From Chaenocephalus aceratus (taxonomy: Eukaryota; Chordata; Actinopteri; Perciformes; Channichthyidae), in the NCBI GenBank assembly GCA_023974075.1, contig CM043793.1:7072288-7136287 (forward strand): a DNA stretch of 64,000 nt, in the 5' to 3' direction. A program made the translations under genes and the position numbers. Below the pieces are notes generated by a model, which saw nothing but the letters and a program-made list of their open reading frames with translations, did not search any database and was not told the DNA's origin. Below are positions 24,355 to 32,965 of this stretch, piece by piece (position 1 is the stretch's first letter; every line of letters begins with the position of its first letter).

Positions 24355-26030
24355 ATGGATGCCGGTTTTGTAGCAAGGGTAGCGTTGGTTTATTCAATGT
24401 CTCGCAGGAGGCCACGTAAAGTGCGTCGCTGTTGGGTACATCCGATACTCAGAAAACGTCTGCAACGGGGGGAATACCCCTGTGTCTGCCTGTGGTGTAA
24501 TTGTGTGTGTGTGTCTGTGTCTGCCTGTGGTGTAATTGTGTGTGTGTGTGTGTGTGTCTGTGTCTGCCTGTGGTGTAATTGTATGTCTGTGATGTGTGTG
24601 TCTGTGTCTGCCTGTGGTGTAATTGTGTGTCTGCCTGTGGTGTAATTGTATGTGTGTGTCTGTGTCTGCCTGTGGTGTAATTGTGTGTCTGTGGTGTGTG
24701 TCTGCCTGTGGTGTAATTGTATGTCTGTGATGTGTGTGTCTGTGTCTGCCTGTGGTGTAATTGTGTGTCTGCCTGTGGTGTAATTGTATGTGTGTGTCTG
24801 TGTCTGCCTGTGGTGTAATTGTGTGTCTGTGGTGTGTGTCTGCCTGTGGTGTAATTGTATGTCTGTGATGTGTGTGTCTGTGTCTGCCTGTGGTGTAATT
24901 GTGTGTCTGCCTGTGGTGTAATTGTATGTGTGTGTCTGTGTCTGCCTGTGGTGTAATTGTGTGTCTGTGGTGTGTGTCTGCCTGTGGTGTAATTGTATGT
25001 CTGTGATGTGTGTGTCTGTGTCTGCCTGTGGTGTATTTGTGTGTCTGTGTCTGCCTGTGGTGTAATTGTATGTCTGTGATGTGTGTGTCTGTGTCTGCCT
25101 GTGGTGTAATTGTGTGTCTGTGATGTGTGTGTCTGTGTCTGCCTGTGGTGTAATTGTGTGTCTGTGTCTGCCTGTGGTGTAATTGTGTGTCTGGTGTGTG
25201 TGTCTGCGTGGCGTATAACCTTTTTTTTTTTATCTTGTATATTACTTTTTTCTCAGGTACCTGGCAACCGGTGACTCGTACAGGACCATAGCGTTCAGCT
25301 ATCGGGTCGGGCATACAACAGTGGCTGTCATCGTCAAGGAGGTTGCGGGTGCCATCTGGACCGCGCTGGTCGAGGAGACCAGACGGAGGACTGGAGAGCC
25401 ATCGCTGCTGGGTTCCAGGAGCGCTGGAACTTTCCAAATTGCGTTGGTGCCATTGATGGGAAGCACGTGGTGATCCAGGCTCCGGCACATTCTGGGTCCC
25501 TGTACTTCAACTACAAGTCCACCCACTCCTTGGTACTGCTGGCTGTCGTGGATGCCCAGTACCTCTTCAGGGTAGTGGATGTCGGAGGTTTTGGAAGGAG
25601 CAGCGACGGTGGAAGCCTGCGGAATTCTGCTTTTGGAGAGAGCCTCAGAGGTGGCAGTCTGCAGCTACCACCTGACACCCTCATCCCAGGAGCAGAGCGG
25701 CTCGGCCTTCTTCCCCATGTGTTGGTTGGGGATGAGGCTTTTCCGCTGCTGGACAACCTGCTGCGTCCGTTCCCTGGACGTCACCTCACAGGAGGCTGTT
25801 CAACTACCCGCCTCGGCCAGGTTGGTGGTTGAATGTGCGTTTGGCATCCTCTCATCTCAGTGGAGAATGTTCCGGCGTGTCATCACCACCAGCCCGGAGG
25901 TAACAGAGTTGTGTGTGAAGGCCGCCTGTGTGTTGCACAACTTCCTCCGCAGGAAGACAATAGGAAGGCCATCATGCACACCTGTCGTCGCAGAGTCGAG
26001 TGATGAAGCTCCAACCCTGATGCACCTATG
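24355..26030 (+). pseudogene. HARBI1-type Harbinger transposase, broken
   Basis: The first part (ATG 24355) reads MDAGFVARVAL then RRCWVHPILRKR up to about 24475. The expected following segment (a HLVQELR...RPRI-type region) is replaced by a minisatellite. After an acceptor-like TTTTTTCTCAG (25246-25256) the frame reads YLATGDSYRTIAFSYRVG. A shift at about 25370-25389 leads to WNFPNCVGAIDGKHVV, giving the first catalytic Asp, then VGDEAFPLLDN with the second Asp. Another shift at about 25790-25815 leads to ARLVVECAFGILSSQWRMF with the catalytic Glu. It stops at 26029. The DDE triad is readable, but two frameshifts and the lost N-terminal region make it inactive. Harbinger transposases cut and paste DNA at TWA targets with help from the MADF/Myb-like partner. 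Confidence 0.82.
24480..25212 (+). repeat. 23-bp minisatellite with 138-bp higher-order unit
   Basis: The base unit TCTGCCTGTGGTGTAATTGTGTG (23 bp, shown in this order over its variants) repeats for more than 700 bases. Variant GTATGTCTGT blocks fall at 24581, 24719, 24857 and 24995, exactly 138 bp apart, which is six base units. The 138-bp period is a multiple of three, so a 364-codon antisense ORF rich in Thr/His stays open by chance. The array occupies the place where Harbinger transposase coding sequence is expected. Confidence 0.9.
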
Positions 26031-26559
26031 ATGGGCTCAAACAACGCCACACGCCGATCCATCCAACTGCGGGAGACCTTCTGCTCCTATCTGAATGAGG
26101 AGGGTGTTGTCATGGCAGCATAACGTGGTGTAGGGTCACCACGGCTCCTCCAAACCAAAAGCTCTTTTAAGAGCTACCCATTTTCTTTAAAGAGCAAATG
26201 TTCCAAATGAGCCATTTTAAAATCAAACATTCCTAATAAACATGTTTCTTGAATTGATATTATTATATTATGATATGACTAACAACCTTTTTCTTTCAGC
26301 CCTGTTTTTACTGATAAACCACTCATAACTTCAATATGTTTTCACATGACCAATTACAGAAGAAAGCACATTATATATACCTACATACATGAAGCTTCTG
26401 GTATGTTGCAACTGACAAACCACATGAACAAGTGAAGACACAGTATAGCCATAACATACTTGAAATAATGTTTTATTTGGTGAATTTGAGTGAAGTGTGT
26501 GTGAGTGAGTGTGTGATGAGTGTAAAAAAATGTAATGTGGATCAGTATGTGTGAAAAAA

Positions 26560-27557
26560 TTATACATTGTTCTCCTGGTCCACCTCAAAAATGAGCTGGT
26601 GTACCCCGAGGCGGACTCTTGCCCTCTGTGCCTTTGTCATCTGCCTCATGGTGGGCAAGAGGCTCTTGAAGAATTGAAAGTCCTCGTCCTCCTCCACCAC
26701 TGGTGGGGTTGGCTGGGCCATTGGTCACAGCAGACAGCAGACTTCTTTCATCTTTTCTTGCAGACGTTCTCTAATGAAATGAAATAATAAAGTTAATAAA
26801 TAATAAAGTGAATTTCTTTAATTTACTAAATTATTCCTCCATTAATGAATGCTATTTTTATGCTACATTCCATGCTGGCTAAATATACTGTCTATGCTTG
26901 ATAGCTGTGAATCAAATCAAGTTTTATTTATATAGCACATTTATAAACGATTTTTGGTCGAGCCAAAGTGCTGTACATATAATAAAATAGCCTACAGTAG
27001 AGACACTTTACAGCAAATACAACAACACAGATTGTTCAGAATATCAGTATGAGAAAAACAACACCCTCTGCATGTATTATATGTTATATATTATGCTTAT
27101 ACTTATATTATATATAATATTTTTTTATTATTATATTAATATATATTATATGTTATGCTACATTACTAGCTGGCTAAATATACTGCCTATGCTTGATAGC
27201 TGTGCATGTATTATATGTTATGTTATATATTATGCTTAAACTTATTATAATATTTTTTTATTATTATATTAATATATATGATATTGTAGTGCCGAGAGAT
27301 ATGGGAGTCGGAGGCGATGCACGAAGGTGGTCACCACAATATGTTATTATGCTACATTACTAGCTGTCTGTTCAATGCTAAAACGAAGTAAACTGGATAT
27401 AAACTCCCCAAACAGTTGAAAACCTACCAGTTTCACCAACTGTCTCTGCCACCTCCCGCCATGCCTGGTTCCTCCGGTTTAGGTCCCGGTAGGTGAACAG
27501 AGTACAGTCATACAAGACTGGGACATTTGCCACGGAAATGATTAATTTGTCCTCCAT
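26560..27557 (-). pseudogene. MADF-BESS partner protein of Harbinger, partial
   Basis: Exon 1 runs from ATG 27557 to a donor at 27428 and reads MEDKLIISVANVPVLYD, then FTYRDLNRRNQAWREV, the start of a MADF (Myb/SANT-like) domain. The last part (about 26710-26560) reads EEDEDFQFFKSLLPTMR, then AQRARVRLGVHQLIFEV, a BESS protein-interaction motif, with a TAA stop at 26560-26562. A TGA lies directly upstream of this part in frame. The middle of the MADF domain is not found between 26790 and 27420, where AT-rich DNA and a LINE-like 3' tail (26905-27000) sit. In Harbinger elements this protein helps move the transposase to the nucleus and to the transposon ends. Confidence 0.65.
26905..27000 (-). 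repeat. LINE/SINE 3' tail fragment
   Basis: TTTTATTTATATAGC and AAAGTGCTGTACA blocks match the 3' end of the L2 copy at 35105-35150. It is a small insertion or remnant in the MADF-BESS intron region of Harbinger. Confidence 0.45.
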
Positions 27558-28190
27558 TTTCTGACATAAGGAAAATAGTCGAGACCTGCATACACGCGGT
27601 TTGATTGGCTAGTGCTTTTAATGACGGGAATTCAAAAACGGGATTTGATTGGCTGACGCCAGCTTCGAGCAAGCCTCGAGCCTCAAAAGTTGAACATTGT
27701 TGAACTTTTGACGCCGATCGACGCTCGCGAGGCTTGCAACGCCTCGCTATGCTACCCACAATGCAGTTCGGCGAATTTAGAAAATATCCTACGTCACCCC
27801 ATTCAAATGAATGGGCGAAGCGTTGGAAGCCTTTTTTGACGCCTGTAGTGTGTACGGGCCGTAACAGTACTGTGAGTACAGCCTACACTTGACAGGCCGC
27901 CTGGCTAGCCTAGGATTAGGACCATACTACGTCAAAAGACTGATTGGCTCTAGCTGTATATCATGCTAGTATACAATTCATTTACATTTATTCATGTAAT
28001 TAATGCCCATAAGGCTGTTACATATACAATAATAAATGTGACAAGATAATTTATGTGAACCTGACCCTGGTATGTTATGAAATGTACCCTACATGCAGTC
28101 ATCCTCGGGCATAGCCATAGGCCTACAGTGCATGCATGCCAACTTTTGCAATATATAATATAGCGCCTAGCGTGAGCTATGCTTAGGGAC

Positions 28191-28499
28191 CTACCAGTCA
28201 AGATTATTTGTGCGTAGGGGTGCATCATCTGGCGCCTGGTCCTGGTCATCCTCGCCATTGCCCATGCCGTGAACTAACTCCATCACCTCGGGCTCGAACA
28301 AATAAGGACGTAATGGTCCATCGTCTGGCTCAATATTCTCACGATCGTCGCTTACTGAACCGGATTCAGATTCAGTTCCTAAAACTACATTTTCGCAGGA
28401 AAGCCGAGAGGATGTTTCTGACTCGCTATCATCACTGGATACCTCGTACAATCCTTCTTCTTTGTCTGGTATATTTGCCCTTCCACGTTCATTCTGCAT
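28191..28499 (-). pseudogene. Acidic exon resembling fish P2X7-ballast-like proteins
   Basis: From ATG 28499 the frame encodes 102 residues rich in Asp, Glu and Ser: EEGLYEVSSDDSESET, then LRPYLFEPEVMEL, ending ..NNLDW at a GTAGGT donor at 28190-28185 (phase 2, splitting the Trp codon). The acidic VSSDDSE, a PYLFEPE block and an exon ending in DW fit the N-terminal exon I associate with fish 'P2X7-like' proteins, whose next exon is a Cys-rich Zn-binding ballast domain. That exon is absent here, so the identification rests on resemblance of one exon only. The gene converges on the THAP gene and lies in the opposite arm of the same TTAA element. Its 5' flank shares sequence with the THAP 5' flank. 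Confidence 0.4.
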
Positions 28500-30703
28500 A
28501 GACGCCGTGGTTTGTTATCGTTTCGTCTTCCTGAGTTTTCCTCACTTCCGGTTTGGCTGAATCGATCATTTCGTTTCTAAAAAAGTTCGGGGAAGCTGCA
28601 ATAAAGTGCTTCTAACATGCGTAAGGCAATTATTATATTTTTTTAATCAGGTGTGATTGTTTTGGTACGTAATTATGCTTGTATATAAGTTAAAACGAAA
28701 CTATTTGGGGTTCAATTTCCACTATCCCTTTAAGCACACACATGCAGTGCGGAACTTGGAGGAAAGAGGCATCATTCTTAAAATGGCCAGTGGCAGAATA
28801 AATGTTCGGACCAAACCCTGTCCCATCACAGGGTGTTCGTATGCTGGGAAGAAACTGGACCGTCATGTAACTCATGGCCACCCTGAGTTCTCCCGAGATG
28901 AGGCACATCAGGTCCTGGCAAGGCTGAAGCATAGTGTGGCCCTGCAATTGCTCCATGACCTCAGAGAGACTAATCCCATCATTGGAATGGCTACATCATT
29001 GGATATAGACAATGAGGAGGAATACCCGGTGCACCCTCCACCCTTCTCCCCACATACTGAGTGTGACGAAGAGGACTGCAGGCAGGTGATGCTGGAAAAT
29101 GTGGCATTGAGGGCTCAGAAGGATGCCCTCATTGATGAGGTGAAGACCCTGCACTCCAGGCTGAAAAAGGGGCTAAAAGACAGGAAGCAGAGTGCCACTG
29201 CTGCTGTGCTTGAGGAAGAATGTATACGATGTAAGGGCCTGGTAATCTCAAGTACCTCCGGCATAAACACAGCAGCCTCCGGTAATGAGACCCCTCTCAA
29301 GACCCCGGTCAAGACTGTCATGCGGTCCCCAGCATTCTCCGGTAGTGAGACCCCTCTATGCCAGAAGACCCGTGCGTCCGTCTACAATAAGCTGAAAGCT
29401 AATCTGGCTAAGGACTGGCCCTCTCCTCACTGGTCCACTGGGAAGGGACGGGGGAATACCATGCGTGAAATCACGTTGCCTCAAAGCATGGAGACGTACA
29501 TTCAGACATACAGGCATCATTGTGAGGGTGTCACACCGACAGTAAAACAGAAAGAAAATTGTATGTCAAAGGTCAGCCGGATAAATAACTTCCTCGTATT
29601 CATGGCCCATGGTGTTAACCGGCTGTCAGATTGGCTGTTCCTAAAAGACACGAAGAGGGTCCGTGGCTGGAGCGAGTATATTGTAAAGTCGGGCCGGGCA
29701 GTCACAACATCACTGTTGTTCCTGAAGAATGTGAACCATTTCCTGTGGTACTTGTCTGAGTCAAAGCTCCGGGGGTGCAGGCTCACCCAGTCTGATATGA
29801 CCCACATCATCAGAGAGGTGAAAGCCAACATGAAAGTCTGTCACTGTCCACCAGTTTAAGGTGAAGAGGAACAAGCTGGATCGTCTGCCGAGCCAGGCGG
29901 AGCTTCTCGCCGCCATGGTGGCCGCTGAGAAGCGCATCCCTGATCTCCTTGACCTGATGGCTTGCAATCCGACCTCAATCACCCAGTACCTGCTATATGG
30001 CTATCTAACCTTCCATTGGAGCCTCCTGTATGGCCACCGTCCAGGTGTGTACGCAAACATGACCAACACTGAGGTCTTGGAGGCGGACAGAAGGGGCACT
30101 GCTGAGGGCTACATCATCCAAGTGCAGGATCACAAGACTGTCAAGACATTTGGCGAAGCACAGCTGGTGCTTACAGTGAAGGAGTTTAGCTGGGTCATGC
30201 AGTGGATGGGGATACAAGAGGGCTTGTCGGGTCCTCAGAATGAATTCTTCCTTTTCACAACGGGGAAGCATGCCTCCAAGAACCTGAACGCTCACTTGAA
30301 GAGGGCTTGGGCTGATGCTGGGCTAGAAACAGCCGTCACCTTCACAATCCTGCGCACTGCCCTGGCTGACAATATCAAGCATCACCAAGATCCAGAAAGC
30401 AGGTCGATTCTCGCCAGGTTTATGTGTCACGACGTAAGCACTGCAGACCGGTTCTACGCGAATACGCCTGGAATAAAGGAGGGATTGAAGATCCGCTCCA
30501 TGTTCAGGGCGGCAGCAGCATTATCGGAAGGAGTTCTACCACCGTCAGATACCTCCGAACAGGGCTCAGGAGCGAGCAGCGATACCTCTTCTTCAGGGCC
30601 GGTTGATACTCCTGATGTGGGGGTAGGGGCCGTGGACTCAGCCTTTTTTCCCCGGTGCACCGAACAAGTTAGACGGCTAATATGGCCACCGGGCCCCCGC
30701 TAA

Positions 30704-31400
30704 TCATGTTTTTATTATGTTTATTATGCATATTGTGTATACTGTTTTTGTAAAAGATCGTGTGATAATTAAATAAATAAGCAAACATTTATATAACCTT
30801 GAAGATTCCCAGGGGTTGATACAGTGCCAGGTATCAGACTATTTAAACAAAGTTTACCCAGGATTCAGACACCTTCCCTGGCTTGTAAAATGCGGTGATG
30901 CGCCCTGAAGGTCATCTGGGTTTAGTCCGTGGGGGAGTGCTTAAGTCCGGGGGCCCGGGGACTCACGGTGTGCAAGGTTATGGAAGTGCGCATGTGAGGG
31001 AGACATGCTGGAGGTCATTAGTCCGTCCTTTGGGGCTCTGTGATGGGCCACATAAAGGTGCCATTACTGGTCTCTCTCCTGGAGGTGTGAAATAAGCAGA
31101 GTGCCCATGTGAGGGAGACATGCTGGAGGTCTGTAGTTCATCCTTTGGGGGTCTTGGAGGGGCCACAGAAAGGTGATTTCCCCAGTCTCTGTCCTGGATG
31201 TGTGAAATAACCTCAGTCCCCATTTCAGGGACACATGCTGGAGGTCTCTCTCTCCCGAGAGTGGACGTCCATTGCCTCTAAATAGAGGTAAAATTAGGTC
31301 TGTCACTTTGGGTAACCGCACCCCTGTCGGACGTCTCCCGAGAATGGACGTCCATTGTCTCTAAATTGGGTAAGGGATGGTGTTTCCTCTGCAACCTCTG
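30704..31400 (+). repeat. Right repeat-rich flank of the recombinase gene
   Basis: After the recombinase stop, a copy of the GTATCAGACTATTTAAA / TACCCAGGATTCA unit from the left flank lies at 30828-30910 in the same orientation. Three ~115-bp units with GGGA(G/C)ACATGCTGGAGGTC start at about 30996, 31111 and 31226. Two copies of GAATGGACGTCCATTG-type sequence lie at about 31256 and 31337; the GGACGTCC core is a palindrome. AATAAATAA near 30770 could serve as the recombinase poly(A) signal. I interpret this as the other subterminal region of the mobile element. Confidence 0.55.
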
Positions 31401-31861
31401 GTACCCCTTTTCCATTAAAATGACCCTCATTGTAGTTCCTTGCTAGTTGGGTTCCCAGTTGTTTCAACTTGCGAACCAGTTTGCTTTAGCACCAACTACA
31501 GCCTGACTGGAGCCACGTCATAATGTCACATAACGTTTAATCCCTACTTTCCTAGCAACTATTTACATCATCCAAGGAAACACACCAGTAAATACACCTC
31601 TCTTTGTCCGCTCTTCAAGCCTCAAAGGGCGGACTCATGAGCTCCGTAATGTCCCCCTAACATGGCACTTAGACTATTTACATCATCCAGGGAAACACAA
31701 CTTCAAAGGGGCTTCCTTATAGTTAATAAAGTAATTAAACAATAAAATGTCATATAACCTTATATTACCATAAGAGTCTATAAGTAATATTGATATGACC
31801 TTATAGAGGGCATTACAACCACAACAGGTGACCGAAACAAGTCATATTATCATCATTAACT
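31401..31861. other. Non-coding stretch
   Basis: Contains ACTATTTACATCATCCA.GGAAACACA twice (about 31558 and 31674), which hints at a dispersed repeat. No gene. Confidence 0.4.
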
Positions 31862-31866
31862 ATATC

Positions 31867-32275
31867 TGTTACGAGCGGGTGAAGCAGGTAGGACTCAAAT
31901 GCAGAATAACGAAAAGCGAGCTTTATTAAATAATAAAGCTGTGGCAAAAACAAGGCAGAATCCAAAATATCCAAAGCAGCACCAGGAACACAGACCGTGG
32001 AATAACATGGAGGGGAAACAATGAACCGACATGGAACACAGGGGAAGACTAGACTAAGTACACAGAAGGGTAATCACAGAACAAGACACAGCTGGGCAGG
32101 GGAGGAGAAACACAAGGACAACAGGTGAACACAATCGGGTAATCAGGGAGGGAAACAGACAGAAAGCAGACAGGCAGGAAACGGGGGTGAACACTTTACA
32201 CAATAAAACCCAAAGACAAGAAAAACACCAACACAGACAAAACTACAAACGTGACATAACATGAGAATCGTGACA
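31867..32275 (-). mobile_element. Solo LTR, reverse copy
   Basis: Bounded by TGTTACGAGC and ATCGTGACA on the plus strand, with the 5-bp duplication ATATC at 31862-31866 and 32276-32280. The reverse complement matches the forward LTR at 20879-21353, including TGTTCACCTGTTG, GTCGGTTCATTGTTT and AATAAAGCTCGCTTTT. Each copy has its own TSD, so the two LTRs were inserted independently. Different lengths (475 and 409 bp) reflect indels. Confidence 0.75.
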
Positions 32276-32788
32276 ATATCTGGTTTTATCATTGACAATA
32301 ATGACCTACTAAGGACACTATAACAGGTTTCAAATCAAAGGGACAGTAAAGTCTTATCACCCCACTATTGAGCAACATCCTTTATGAGGGGGCAATAAAA
32401 CAATAAACAAACAAGTCATAAAAGATAAAAGGGTCAAAGGTCAGGGATGTCAGAGTGACACGTGCCACATCAAAAGGATTTGGATGCGGGACTAAGGTTT
32501 ATGAGGGTCATAAATCACTCTCTTATCAGGTACTTAATCTCATTCTGACACATACAGTTGTTTTATAACTAGCAAAGATTGAAGGACTTTTTCAGGACAG
32601 TTTTTTTTTTAAAGCCCAGTCTAACTGATCAAGTCAGGCTCACTGTTCTGTAGGTCGTACTTTAAATGTGTGACTGCATCGGACAGGTCCTTATTCTCTT
32701 CTTTTTTCATATTCAGCTCTACCTTTTTGTTCTTTGAGAATCTTTATATATTTGTATTATTCATAATAATTTATATTTATATATACAG

Positions 32789-32965
32789 CTCTGGAAAAAA
32801 TTAAGAGACCACTCCAAATGTGTCTTGAGTCTCAATCTCTACACGTATGGCAGCCATTCCATTCCAGTGTCTGTTGAATTCCAACACACAGACATTTTGT
32901 CAGTAGTTCACAGAATAAAATAAATGTACATTTTACTCAAACACACCATAAAACCAGAGAAACTG
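32789..32965 (+). repeat. Dispersed repeat fragment (ACAGCTCTGGAAAAAATTAA)
   Basis: Starts with a terminal sequence that I recognise from a common fish non-autonomous DNA element. Only about 170 bases are present and the second end is missing. Confidence 0.45.

Larger units (their letters stand above)
24193..27861. mobile_element. PIF/Harbinger element (HARBI1 + MADF-BESS)
   Basis: Ends CGGCCCGTACACACTACAGG (24193) and the complement (to 27861) are flanked by the 3-bp duplication TAA (24190-24192, 27862-27864), the usual Harbinger target. Inside are the two expected genes: a HARBI1-type transposase on the plus strand and a MADF-BESS DNA-binding partner on the minus strand. Both are decayed. 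A large TG-rich minisatellite lies in the transposase gene and an AT-rich, LINE-tail-bearing segment lies in the partner gene. The element sits inside the Kolobok-like element. Confidence 0.85.
23525..28729. mobile_element. Kolobok-like TTAA element with THAP exon
   Basis: The ends AGGGATAGTGGAAAT (23525) and its exact complement (to 28729) abut TTAA target duplications at 23521-23524 and 28730-28733. Similarity between the arms continues, imperfectly, for about 200 bp (shared TTTAACTTAT, TAAGCATAAT and a purine-rich GGAAGACG block). TTAA targets plus a THAP-domain protein are characteristic of the Kolobok superfamily; piggyBac shares TTAA but not THAP. Without the Harbinger copy nested at 24193-27861, only about 1.5 kb remains. 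This remnant carries a 5' exon of each of two convergent genes, and the middle, including any DDE transposase domain, is missing. The element sits in the coding sequence of the tyrosine recombinase. Confidence 0.72.
23466..30703 (+). pseudogene. Zinc-finger tyrosine recombinase, split by a Kolobok insertion
   Basis: The ORF opens with ATG at 23466. After 20 codons it stops at a TTAA where a 5.2-kb element is inserted (23525-28729), and it resumes in the same frame at 28734. The N-terminus has a C2H2-like finger (VC...LNKHLKHTH) that spans the insertion, then a second Cys/His cluster CPITGC...LDRHVTHGH near 28822-28885. A coiled-coil-like stretch follows (about 29090-29190). The C-terminal half is a tyrosine recombinase: first Arg in YGHRPGVY (30038), a DHKT lysine motif (about 30130), second Arg in TILRTALAD (30353), then CHDVSTADRFY with His at 30428 and the nucleophile Tyr at 30455. 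The first His of the usual HxxR box is absent, as in some eukaryotic relatives. One frameshift near 29838-29840 breaks the frame between the core-binding part and the catalytic part. The gene is probably the recombinase of a Crypton-like element and is now inactive. Confidence 0.7.

Noticed and set aside
24394..25488. 364-codon antisense ORF rich in Thr/His/Gln
   Set aside because: It is the complement of the 23-bp minisatellite; the 138-bp period keeps the frame open. No independent coding evidence.
20879..32275. Reading the two inverted LTRs as ends of a single composite transposon
   Set aside because: Each LTR has its own 5-bp duplication, so they are independent insertions.
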